DNA of 64,000 nucleotides from positions 302,679 through 366,678 of the forward strand of contig JABTUS010000004.1 in the NCBI GenBank assembly GCA_015075305.1, given 5' to 3'. Position numbers and translations under genes: made by a program. This DNA is from Opitutaceae bacterium. GTDB taxonomy: Bacteria > Verrucomicrobiota > Verrucomicrobiia > Opitutales > Opitutaceae. Numbering within the stretch: the first letter of the stretch is position 1; every line of letters begins with the position of its first letter. Below are positions 7,357 to 15,405 of the stretch, in pieces. Below the pieces are notes generated by a model. The model did no database searches. It worked only from the letters and a program-made list of their open reading frames with translations, and was not told the DNA's origin.

Positions 7357-9180
7357 ATGATCAACGTCCTCGCCTGGCATCGGTTGCGGTGTCTGCACAT
7401 TCCCGTGGCGATTCTGTCGCTCCTGCTGCAGCGCGCGCCAATGCTTCGGCTTGGAATCAGTGCGGAGTCGGCTCTCTCCAACTCGATCGCGGCGATTCTC
7501 AAGGGGGTGTTTGGCGCCGCGGCACTTGGGTCGTATCATGCATTGGCCGGAGCAACGCAGCTTACGACAAACCCGGCTCCGCCGGTTTCCGGCACGGTCG
7601 GAGTTCCCCTCACGGTTGTCTTTGCCTTTACGGGGGGATCGGTGTCGAGCGGGGGCTCGTATGAGGTCAAGGGACAGTTTCCGCCCGGAATGACGGTCAC
7701 AGGCCTGCAGGGAGATCTCCTGAACGCCGATTTTGGGGAGCTTAAAGGCACACCGCTGACCGCCGGCAGCTATCGACTGAACATCCGCGGCTTCTCCGAG
7801 AGGAACAAGAAGGGAGTCGGTGGACAGATCACTTTTCCTCTGGATATCACGATACAGGCGGCGACGGCCACGGCGCCGTCGTTCACAACCCATCCGCTCA
7901 GCCAGTCTGTAATCGAAGGGCAGGGTGTGGTATTTTCAGTCGCAGTCACCGGCACTTCGCCCGTCGCTTTTCAATGGACGAAGGATGGAGTGCCGCTCGC
8001 CGGAATGACAATGGCGACACTCACGTTGTCGACGACAACCCTGGGTTCGGCGGGGGCATACCGTGTGACCGCCACAAATGGTGCCGGCTCGGTGACCAGC
8101 AATGCCGCCACGCTGACGGTCACTCCGGCAGTGGCTGCGCCGGTGCTCGTCAAGCAGCCCGTTTCGCAGACAATTTTGACAGGAGGGACCGTGGTGTTTG
8201 AGGTTGGCACAACCGGGTCCAACCTTGCCTATCAATGGGCTCGCAACAGCCAGCCCATTCCCGGCGCAACGTCATCCCAATTGCTGCTGAAAAATGCGTC
8301 CAATGCGCAGGAAGGCGACTACACGGCGACAGTCAGCAACTCCGGCGGCCAGGCAACCAGTGCGCCGGCTCACCTGACCCTGGTGACATCCACAACTCCC
8401 GGTCGGTTGATCAACCTTTCCGTGCGATCCTTCGCGGGCATAGGTGGCCAGACACTGACCGCCGGGTTTGTCCTGGCCGGCTCTGGCAATGGATCCATGG
8501 TGATTCGCGGAGTCGGACCGACGCTTGCACAATTCAATGTGCCTGATGTCTTGTCGGACCCCCAACTGGTTCTCTTCAATTCGGATCAAACGCCGATTCA
8601 ATCGAATGACAACTGGAGTGGGTCGGACGGTCGCGAGGTGGGCGGATTTGTCCTTCCCACCGGCAGCAAGGATGCGGTGCTGAACGTTTCAGTTGCGCCT
8701 GGAGGATACACCGCTCAAGTGGTTGGGACAGCGGGTGCGGTGGGGGAAGCCATGGCCGAAGTCTATGAACAACCCGGACCGCCGGATGCGCCGAGATTCA
8801 TCAATCTGTCTGCCCGGACGCAACTCGACGCCGGCCGCACCTTGATTGCGGGTTTTGTCATTGGTGGAAACACGAACCGAACCGTGGTGGTGCGTGCGGT
8901 GGGCCCTGGGCTCGATGACTTTCAAGTGCCGGGAACACTTGCCGATCCTCGATTGGGATTGTTTCGGGAAGGCACCTTGGTTGCTGAGAATGACGACTGG
9001 CTGGGCGGCAGTGTGCTGATCGATGCCATGGCGTCAGTGGCTGCGTTTCCGCTGAAATCAGCCACAAGCAAGGACTCCGCTCTTGTCATCACTCTGCCAC
9101 CCGGTGCCTATACCGCCAATATCACCGGACCGGCGGGAATTTCTGGCGTCGTGCTGGTCGAAGTTTACCTCATGCCCTGA
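7357..9180 (+). CDS. Secreted immunoglobulin-like repeat protein
   Basis: A 607-residue protein. After an N-terminal hydrophobic stretch (about 15-65, export start uncertain) comes a putative-Ig-type domain at 66-168, two classical Ig-like domains at 172-257 and 261-344 (each with a PxSQxVxxGxxVxF start, a central QW and a late GxYxxTxxN), and then two copies of a C-terminal module at 350-472 and 480-605. The module carries (L/F)INLSxR, TLxAGFV, RGVGPTL/RAVGPGL, DPxLxLF, NDxW and GxYTAxxxGxxG. I recognise such modules from secreted proteins of Opitutaceae; their function is unknown. Adhesion or glycan binding at the cell surface is plausible but is inference only. Confidence 0.8.
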   Translation: MINVLAWHRLRCLHIPVAILSLLLQRAPMLRLGISAESALSNSIAAILKGVFGAAALGSYHALAGATQLTTNPAPPVSGTVGVPLTVVFAFTGGSVSSGGSYEVKGQFPPGMTVTGLQGDLLNADFGELKGTPLTAGSYRLNIRGFSERNKKGVGGQITFPLDITIQAATATAPSFTTHPLSQSVIEGQGVVFSVAVTGTSPVAFQWTKDGVPLAGMTMATLTLSTTTLGSAGAYRVTATNGAGSVTSNAATLTVTPAVAAPVLVKQPVSQTILTGGTVVFEVGTTGSNLAYQWARNSQPIPGATSSQLLLKNASNAQEGDYTATVSNSGGQATSAPAHLTLVTSTTPGRLINLSVRSFAGIGGQTLTAGFVLAGSGNGSMVIRGVGPTLAQFNVPDVLSDPQLVLFNSDQTPIQSNDNWSGSDGREVGGFVLPTGSKDAVLNVSVAPGGYTAQVVGTAGAVGEAMAEVYEQPGPPDAPRFINLSARTQLDAGRTLIAGFVIGGNTNRTVVVRAVGPGLDDFQVPGTLADPRLGLFREGTLVAENDDWLGGSVLIDAMASVAAFPLKSATSKDSALVITLPPGAYTANITGPAGISGVVLVEVYLMP

Positions 9181-9193
9181 AAAACACACGGCG

Positions 9194-10138
9194 CTACCTT
9201 GCCCCCTGCAAACGTTCGATGCCTTGGCGCGCCGTGAGAAAGTTTGAGTCCAATTCGACTGCCGCGCGGTAGGCGGCCAGTGCACCGGAACGATTTCCAA
9301 TCTTTTCCCGGATTTCACCGAGCAGGGCATGGGCCTTGGCCTTGGTGGCGATTCCGGCCGGGGCCGGGTGTGACAGAAAAAAGAGAAGCGCGGCCTCGCC
9401 CCGATCGAGCTGCTGCCCGGAAGCCGCAGCCAGGCGCGCAAGCAGGTAGTTGAACTCGGGTTTCTCCGAGTGGGCTGGCTGCAGGGCGTCGATTTCCGCA
9501 AACGCCTGCGGCCAGCGTTTCTGGCCGAGATGAAGCGTGATGATGGCGAGCCCCCCCTGCAGGGGGTCGCGGCTGCGGATGGCCTCGGCCACGTCATAGG
9601 CTTTTTCGATGCCGCCGCCCGCGAGGCGGGGGGCGTGGACGTAAAAGTTCATCAGCCGGAGCCGATGAGTGATGTTTGCCGGCTCAAGCTTCACGGCCCG
9701 CTGATAGGCCGACTGTGATTTCCTGGCGAGGCTTACGCTGGAGATCCAGCCGGCTTGAAGCGCGGATGCGCCATAGGCGTCGCCAAGCTCGGCTTGATAA
9801 AGTGCGGATGCCGGATCCAGCCGGGTTGCCATCTCAAGGCGCCTGACGGCCTCGGGAAGCTCATTGCGCCGGAGCGCAAGGGCTCCGAGAAAGTAGAACG
9901 CCGTGGCATTTCGCGGATCGGCGGAGGTGATCCTTTCGAAAATCGGCTGGGCCTCCGCGTAGTGTTGATCCTGATACAAGGTGCGCGCCTTTTCAAAATC
10001 CGACTCCTGTCCGATGAGCGTGGCAGCCCCCATCGCGAACAGGATCAAGGCTGCGCCGGACACAGGCATGGTGGCGGGCCTGCAACGCGCCGGTCGGAGA
10101 CGATGCGATGGCTCCTGAAATTCGCCTGGCAGGCGCAT
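9194..10138 (-). CDS. Tetratricopeptide repeat protein
   Basis: I chose the ATG at 10138 (314 residues); an in-frame TTG at 10225 overlaps the radC stop, and a later ATG at 10069 starts just before a hydrophobic export-like segment (MPVSGAALILFAMGAATLIG). The mature part is made of TPR units: FEKARTLYQDQHYAEAQPIF, ATAFYFLGALALRRNELPEA, SALYQAELGDAYGASAL, a central region, and a final AKAHALLGEIREKIGNRSGA. TPR arrays mediate protein-protein contacts. It is probably periplasmic or membrane-anchored and co-transcribed downstream of radC. No specific function can be assigned. Confidence 0.75.
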   Translation of the reverse strand: MRLPGEFQEPSHRLRPARCRPATMPVSGAALILFAMGAATLIGQESDFEKARTLYQDQHYAEAQPIFERITSADPRNATAFYFLGALALRRNELPEAVRRLEMATRLDPASALYQAELGDAYGASALQAGWISSVSLARKSQSAYQRAVKLEPANITHRLRLMNFYVHAPRLAGGGIEKAYDVAEAIRSRDPLQGGLAIITLHLGQKRWPQAFAEIDALQPAHSEKPEFNYLLARLAAASGQQLDRGEAALLFFLSHPAPAGIATKAKAHALLGEIREKIGNRSGALAAYRAAVELDSNFLTARQGIERLQGAR

Positions 10139-10221
10139 GGCTGTGGACGTGCTCTTGATTGTCGAGATTGTGGAGTACGCGCATGGGGTTGCAAGCGGCT
10201 GAAATCCGCACGTGCCCGGAA

Positions 10222-10938
10222 TCAAAGTATTCCAGCCGTGCGAAAACTGTAGTGGCCGCGCCGCTGCGGATCCGCCTCGGGGCGTCCCAGGATGACATGA
10301 TCAAGCAGGGAAATCTCCACAGCACCCGCGGCATCGCGCAGCGAACGGGTGATGCGAATGTCCTGGGAGCTCGGACTGGGGTCTCCGCTCGGGTGGTTGT
10401 GCACGCAGATGATTCCGGAGGCCGCCTCGCGGATTGCCTCCCGGAACACCTCGCGCGGGTGCACAAGAGTGCTCGATGCGGTGCCGGAGGTCACCTCGAC
10501 CCGGCGTATGAGGCGTCCCTTTCGGTTCAGGCAGAGGACCCAGAATTTCTCGACCTCGAGTCCGGCGGCAATGGGAGCCATGTAGGCGGCGACGCTTTCA
10601 GCCTGATCGAGCATCGGCTCCTGGATCGAAGGCTGCCCCATGACTCGTCGCGCAATCTCCATGGTGGCCACCAACTGAAGAGCCTTGACGCGGCCTATGC
10701 CCTTGTGCCGCCGGAAATCGGACTCTCTCCAGGTGACCAGTCCGGCGAGGGAGCCCGATGCCTGGATCAGTCGCGACGCGAGTGTCATCACATCCTGTCC
10801 TCGGGTGCCATTTCTGACGAGCATGGCCAGCAGTTCGGTGTCGGCCAGGGCGGCGGGCCCAAGGTTCATGAGACGTTCCTGAGGACGCTCGTGGCTGGCG
10901 GTTTCCTGAAGGCGGTTGGGTGAGGCGACGAACTCCAT
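10222..10938 (-). CDS. radC: RadC family JAMM/MPN+ protein
   Basis: A 238-residue protein from the ATG at 10938, which aligns with the family N-terminus (RPQERLMNLGPAALADTELL). A helix-hairpin-helix-like region lies at 78-100 (HKGIGRVKALQLVATMEIA). The C-terminal JAMM metal site is intact: VHNHPSGDPSPS at 179-190 with His180, His182 and Asp193. Despite its name, RadC is not shown to be a core DNA repair enzyme; JAMM domains bind zinc and some are deubiquitinase-like peptidases. It is divergent from thuA with a 71-base shared intergenic region. Confidence 0.92.
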   Translation of the reverse strand: MEFVASPNRLQETASHERPQERLMNLGPAALADTELLAMLVRNGTRGQDVMTLASRLIQASGSLAGLVTWRESDFRRHKGIGRVKALQLVATMEIARRVMGQPSIQEPMLDQAESVAAYMAPIAAGLEVEKFWVLCLNRKGRLIRRVEVTSGTASSTLVHPREVFREAIREAASGIICVHNHPSGDPSPSSQDIRITRSLRDAAGAVEISLLDHVILGRPEADPQRRGHYSFRTAGIL

Positions 10939-11009
10939 ATGCACTGTAATTGCATTTATGTGCGTGGCGAGGGGTTTGTAAATGACGAATTTTGCCTCAT
11001 ACCCGGAGC

Positions 11010-11783
11010 ATGCCTGCGCTACGCATCGTTGTCTGGGGGGAGAATGTTCATGAACATCGCAACCCGGCAGTTGCCCGGATATACCCGAAGGGGATGCATC
11101 ACGCAATCGCCGCCGGGCTTCGGGATCAGCTTGCTTCGGCGAGCGTATCGACGGCCACGCTCCAGGAGCCGGAGCACGGCCTTTCTGCGGAGCGCCTGGA
11201 GCAGACGGATGTATTGACCTGGTGGGGGCATCTCGCGCATGGCGACGTGAGCGATGCCGTGGTGGACAGGATTCAGCAACGGGTCTTGGAGGGCATGGGC
11301 CTCATCGTTCTGCATTCCGGACACTGCTCAAAGATCTTTCGCCGGTTGATGGGCACGTCCTGCATGCTGACCTGGCGGGAGGCGGGGGAGCGCGAACGCC
11401 TGTGGGTGTGCAATCCGGGGCATCCCATTGTTGACGGACTCGGGGCGAGTTTTGAGCTTCCGGAGGAGGAAATGTACGGCGAACCCTTCGGGGTGCCGGC
11501 GCCGGAGGAGCAGATATTCATCTCCTGGTTTGAAGGCGGGGAGGTCTTCCGCAGCGGCTGCACCTGGCGGCGGGGCAATGGCAAAATCTTCTACTTTCGC
11601 CCGGGGCACGAAACGTATCCAACTTACCATGACGCGAACGTCCGGCGGGTGATCGCCAACGCCGTCGCCTGGGCCGCGCCGCAAGGGATGTGGGCGGATG
11701 TGGCCAAAGGAATCAATGCGGTCCGCCACATTGAACCCATCAAGGGAAGGCACTGGGTGCCCCCGCCAGAAGCACCGGCTTGA
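11010..11783 (+). CDS. ThuA-like trehalose utilisation family protein
   Basis: A 257-residue protein from the ATG at 11010, whose product begins [16 protein letters not shown] like other ThuA proteins; an in-frame TTG at 10992 is the only upstream alternative. Family motifs: [29 protein letters not shown] (the gatase-like elbow), [10 protein letters not shown], and the late [18 protein letters not shown] with a conserved His. ThuA proteins adopt a class I glutamine amidotransferase-like fold and are linked to metabolism of disaccharides and keto sugars. No signal peptide is seen, so it is cytoplasmic. The oxidoreductase and transporter at 11826-14261 are convergent and may serve the same pathway. 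Confidence 0.85.
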   Translation: MPALRIVVWGENVHEHRNPAVARIYPKGMHHAIAAGLRDQLASASVSTATLQEPEHGLSAERLEQTDVLTWWGHLAHGDVSDAVVDRIQQRVLEGMGLIVLHSGHCSKIFRRLMGTSCMLTWREAGERERLWVCNPGHPIVDGLGASFELPEEEMYGEPFGVPAPEEQIFISWFEGGEVFRSGCTWRRGNGKIFYFRPGHETYPTYHDANVRRVIANAVAWAAPQGMWADVAKGINAVRHIEPIKGRHWVPPPEAPA

Positions 11784-11825
11784 GAGGTTCGCGGACAATG
11801 TGCCGTGGGGACTGTCCCTGCGGGT

Positions 11826-13169
11826 CTATTCTTCCGGCAGCGGCTGGTCCTTGGTCTCCGGCAGCAGCGGCAGAACCAGCAGGCCGAGCAGCAGCACCAC
11901 CGAGACGATCATGCCCGCGGTGCGGAAACCCTCGATGTTTCCGCCCAGACTTCGCGTGAGCTGCCCGACGGTGAACGGCGCCGTGGCGGCTATCAGCCGG
12001 CCGACATTGTAGCAGAAACTGGTGCCCGTGCTTCGCAGGCTCGTGGGGAAAAGTTCGGGGAGGTAGATCGCGTAAACCGCGAACACCGACAACTGCCCGA
12101 AACCCATCAGCGGAATCATCCAGAAAATGTGGCTGAATTCGCGCATGCCCTTGAACACGAGGATGGTCGATGCAAAGGCGATGATGAGCGAGACCGCGAA
12201 GGCGAACTTGCGGCCCCGAACCTGGGCCACCTTGGCCAGAGTCATCATGCCGATGAACGCACCGATGTTCTGGAGCAGCAGTCCCATGGACGCCCAGAAT
12301 GTCTTTTCACTGGCGAGCTTCTCGGGGGAAAGGTTCTGCGCGGCCAGGTGGGTTTCAACGATCGTTCGAACTATCTTGGGATGAAAATTGCCCACTCCCC
12401 AGAGGCCGATGATGCCGGCGCTGCAAAGAGCGAGGCCCGCCCAAGCGTGACGCTTCCAGCGCGGGTGGGTGAGCAGGACCTTGTAGGATCCGAACTTGAC
12501 CCCGGTTTTTGCGCCCGCCGCCTTTGCATCGACCCATTTCTTGGGCTCTTTCAATCCCGCCATGATGAAGACGCATAGAAACGCCGGAGTTGCGCCAATG
12601 AGGAACATCAACTGCCAGCCTTTGAGACCGAAGGGAAGCAGTTCGCGCAGTGCGAGCAAACCAACGCCCATGCCGATGAGGCCGGCGGTGATGTTTCCCA
12701 CCGTGGAGAGCGACTGCAGCAGCCCGAGAGCCGGTGCGCGCGCCTTGTCGTGAACGGTGTCGGCGACCAGCGCAACAGCCAGTCCGAAGACGCCGCCGAC
12801 GCCTGTGCCAGTAAGGAAACGGTAGACGCAGAAATCGACGAAGCCTGTCGACAGGGCGTTCAAACCCGTGCTGATGGAGTAGAGCAGCACGGAAAAGGTC
12901 AGGATGCGGGCGCGTCCGAAACGATCGCCAAGCGCACCGAAGAACAAGCCCCCGATCGCCCAGCCAACCAGGAACACCGAGGTGGTGTAGGGTGCGTATT
13001 CAATCGCCATGGCCTTTGTGGGCATGAGCTGCTCCATGGCGCCGTCGCGGGCCAGGTTGAAGAGCTGCTGATCAAGGCAGTCAAAAAACCACGCGAGAGA
13101 TGCGATTGTGAAAACGAACCAATGTTCGCGAGTGAGAAGCCGCCACCAGGGTTGGGGTTGTTCAGTCAT
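11826..13169 (-). CDS. Major facilitator superfamily metabolite transporter
   Basis: A 447-residue integral membrane protein with about 12 hydrophobic helices. MFS motif A is clear between helices 2 and 3 (GALGDRFGRARIL), and a second signature YRFLTGTGVGG(V)FG lies in helix 4. A late ELFPTSLRSTGTSFCYNVGR motif is typical of the metabolite:H+ symporter and sugar porter groups. A central hydrophilic loop follows LKEPKKW. It starts 30 bases after the Gfo/Idh/MocA gene on the same strand, which suggests an operon and an organic-acid or sugar-derived substrate. The substrate itself cannot be read from sequence. Confidence 0.88.
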   Translation of the reverse strand: MTEQPQPWWRLLTREHWFVFTIASLAWFFDCLDQQLFNLARDGAMEQLMPTKAMAIEYAPYTTSVFLVGWAIGGLFFGALGDRFGRARILTFSVLLYSISTGLNALSTGFVDFCVYRFLTGTGVGGVFGLAVALVADTVHDKARAPALGLLQSLSTVGNITAGLIGMGVGLLALRELLPFGLKGWQLMFLIGATPAFLCVFIMAGLKEPKKWVDAKAAGAKTGVKFGSYKVLLTHPRWKRHAWAGLALCSAGIIGLWGVGNFHPKIVRTIVETHLAAQNLSPEKLASEKTFWASMGLLLQNIGAFIGMMTLAKVAQVRGRKFAFAVSLIIAFASTILVFKGMREFSHIFWMIPLMGFGQLSVFAVYAIYLPELFPTSLRSTGTSFCYNVGRLIAATAPFTVGQLTRSLGGNIEGFRTAGMIVSVVLLLGLLVLPLLPETKDQPLPEE

Positions 13170-13199
13170 GGGAGTGTTGATGGATATGGTTGCGAAAAG

Positions 13200-14261
13200 T
13201 CAGGCATCGACTCGGATGGAGCGACCAGATTCTGCGGAGCGATAGAGGGCCTGGATGATCGCGACTGCCTTTCGGGCCTCGGGTCCATCCACATCCAATG
13301 CCGTTCCGAAGCGAAGGTGATCCGCGAGATTGGTGATCTGGCGAAGGTGTCCCTCGTGGGACATCTGATCCGGTGCGCCGGCGCCGGAGCGCATGGAGGG
13401 ATCCGGGCGCGCGGCAAGAATTGCATCGTCACCGTCGCGAGGTTCGCGGAAATCCCAGCGCACGAGGCAGTCGTCCTCGAGCACCGCGGAGCCGCCTTCG
13501 CCGCAGATTTCGATGCGGCGCGCCCATCCCGGATGTGCTGCCGTCGTCGCCTCAATCGACCCCAGCGCACCGCAGGGAAACCGCAGTGCGCCGACTGCAG
13601 TGTCCTCCCCTTCGATACCCGTGTGCACGCGACGCGTGTTCCATGAAAAAACCTCGGCGGGCACGCCGGCAAACCATTGCAGCAAATCAATGCCGTGAAT
13701 CGCCTGATTGATGAGGGCTCCGCCGCCATCGAGCTTGAGGGTGCCGTGCCAGCTGTCCCTGTAGTAGGATGCGGAGCGATGCCATTTGACGTAGGCGCTG
13801 GCGAGAACGAGCCTTCCAAACCGGCCGGAATCCAGGGCGCCTTTCATGCGCATCGCGTTCGCGCCGGTGCGCGCCTGGAAGATGGGCATCAACACCACGC
13901 CCGCCTTTCGGACCGCTTCGAGCATCGTGTCGATGCGTGCGAGCGACACCTCAAGCGGTTTCTCCATGACAATGTGCTTGCCCGCCCTTGCGGCCTCCAG
14001 CGCAGGCTCCAGGTGCGCGCCGCTTGGAGTGACGATGCAGACGACATCAATGTCGGAGCGGGCGAACAGTGCAGCGGGGTCGGTTGTTGAAAAGTGGGCG
14101 GCGTGGCGTCGCGCAAATTCTGCCGTGCGATCCGCAGAACGACCGCAAACCCCGACGAGCCGGCAGTTGGGGGCGTCCTTGATGGCCCGTGCATGGAAGT
14201 CGGCGATCATTCCTGCGCCGATGATGCCGAATCCAAGCGTGCGATGGGATGCGCGTGACAT
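13200..14261 (-). CDS. Gfo/Idh/MocA family NAD(P)-dependent oxidoreductase
   Basis: A 353-residue protein from the ATG at 14261, which puts the dinucleotide motif GFGIIGAGMIADFHARAI at the N-terminus. It also has the family EKPLEVSL motif (VMEKP with catalytic Lys) and the C-terminal GGGALINQAIHGIDLLQW segment containing the conserved His/Asp pair. These enzymes oxidise sugar or polyol hydroxyls with NAD(P), often to 3-keto products. The longer open frame to 14465 is not used, because it lacks family similarity. It lies upstream of the MFS gene and is divergent from the YqeY gene. Confidence 0.9.
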   Translation of the reverse strand: MSRASHRTLGFGIIGAGMIADFHARAIKDAPNCRLVGVCGRSADRTAEFARRHAAHFSTTDPAALFARSDIDVVCIVTPSGAHLEPALEAARAGKHIVMEKPLEVSLARIDTMLEAVRKAGVVLMPIFQARTGANAMRMKGALDSGRFGRLVLASAYVKWHRSASYYRDSWHGTLKLDGGGALINQAIHGIDLLQWFAGVPAEVFSWNTRRVHTGIEGEDTAVGALRFPCGALGSIEATTAAHPGWARRIEICGEGGSAVLEDDCLVRWDFREPRDGDDAILAARPDPSMRSGAGAPDQMSHEGHLRQITNLADHLRFGTALDVDGPEARKAVAIIQALYRSAESGRSIRVDA

Positions 14262-14364
14262 TGGGCGTTGCGAGTTGGGACGCGTCGTTTCCCGAGTCAC
14301 CCGCGCGAAAACGCGGGGTCGAGTGGATTCTCGACAGCGCGCCGAAGGATGACAGAGTGGCGCG

Positions 14365-14814
14365 ATGTCGACCCAATATGAAAGGCTCCGCGCCGACATT
14401 GTCGCCGCGATGAAAGCCCGCGACTCCAGGACGGCGGTGATACTCCGCACAAGCGACGCTGCCATTCAGCGCGCATCGATGGATCTGGGCAAACCGATTG
14501 ACGATGCGCTTGTGACTGCGACCCTGCGAAAGGCGGTCAAGAACCTGACCGATGCTCGGGTAGAATTTGAAAAGGGTGGCCGGGCGGACCTTGCGGATGC
14601 CAACACCGCCGAAATCCGCATCCTCGAAAAGTACCTCCCCCAGGGCTTGGATCCCGCCAAAGTCGATGCGCTCATAGCTGACGCAATCCGAACGACGGGC
14701 GCACAGTCGAAGAAGGAAATGGGCAAGGTCATTGCGGCTCTCAAGCAGTTACCCGAAGCAGGGAGCATCGATTTCGGAGCGGTCAGCAGACAGATACAAG
14801 CGAAACTGACCTGA
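14365..14814 (+). CDS. GatB/YqeY domain protein
   Basis: A 149-residue stand-alone YqeY protein with the full family length. It shows YERLRADIVAAMKARDS, KPIDDALVTATLRKAVKNL, EIRILEKYLPQGLD and QSKKEMGKVIAALK motifs. The domain resembles the tail of GatB, the tRNA-dependent amidotransferase subunit, and is thought to interact with tRNA or tRNA-modifying complexes, but stand-alone YqeY has no settled function. A 156-base gap follows before the lipoprotein gene. Confidence 0.92.
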   Translation: MSTQYERLRADIVAAMKARDSRTAVILRTSDAAIQRASMDLGKPIDDALVTATLRKAVKNLTDARVEFEKGGRADLADANTAEIRILEKYLPQGLDPAKVDALIADAIRTTGAQSKKEMGKVIAALKQLPEAGSIDFGAVSRQIQAKLT

Positions 14815-14970
14815 ACGTTAAACTGCGGCTGGCTGCACTGGCTGGAAGGTCCCAGTGAAGCGCATTTTGTGCGGAGACTCATGCGGTCTGTTGCCAGAGC
14901 GTGGCGAACAGGGTCCCTGCGCCGGCATTGGATGGGCTGATTCACACTACTGAGTCAGCCAATTGTGCCG

Positions 14971-15405
14971 ATGGCTGGAGCTCCGGTGCCATCGAACCTT
15001 CAGTCAAGAGCGGCAGTACGGACTCCCCGTGCGGAGGCCGGATGCGCTTTGGCTGTGATCGTCGCCATTCTGGCATCCGGATGTTCAACGGCATCCCGCC
15101 AGGGCCGGAGTGAAGATGCGAGGTCGACTGCCCTTGTCGAAGTGGAGAATCGGACTTCCTACGTGTGGAAGCTGACATTCCAGCGGGATGGGCAGCGAGG
15201 GCGGGTCATTGCTGTGCCTGCGGGTGGAACGGTATCAATCGAGGTTGCGCCGGGCACCTACGCGATTGGGCAGGAGGCGGTGGGTTTTTCCGGCAACCGG
15301 GATCTTTCTCGCTCGATCGAGGAGAAATTTGAAGCAGGCCGGCACTATCGCTGGCCCCTGCTCACGCTCCTGTCCGAATCTGCGCCGCGACGCGGACTGC
15401 CATGA
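14971..15405 (+). CDS. Putative lipoprotein of unknown function
   Basis: A 144-residue protein from the ATG at 14971 (a GTG lies 6 bases upstream). After a 25-residue hydrophilic N-terminus there is a hydrophobic stretch ending in a lipobox LASGC with the candidate lipidated Cys at residue 38. The signal is long for a lipoprotein, so the true start may be internal. The mature part looks like a small beta-sandwich: VEVENRTSYVWKLTFQRDG, then VPAGGTVSIEVAPGTYAIGQ. Its stop overlaps the start of the 740-residue protein in ATGA, so the two are probably made together. Confidence 0.65.
   Translation: MAGAPVPSNLQSRAAVRTPRAEAGCALAVIVAILASGCSTASRQGRSEDARSTALVEVENRTSYVWKLTFQRDGQRGRVIAVPAGGTVSIEVAPGTYAIGQEAVGFSGNRDLSRSIEEKFEAGRHYRWPLLTLLSESAPRRGLP

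Noticed and set aside
6469-7893. A 474-residue minus-strand open frame across apbE and the Ig-like gene
   Set aside because: It is antisense to two recognised genes, its composition is Arg/His-rich and it has no family features. Long shadows are expected in GC-rich sequence.
11805-13646. Two long plus-strand frames (257 and 298 residues) opposite the MFS and oxidoreductase genes
   Set aside because: They mirror well-recognised genes and show no motifs; the plus-strand products are charged and repetitive without domains.
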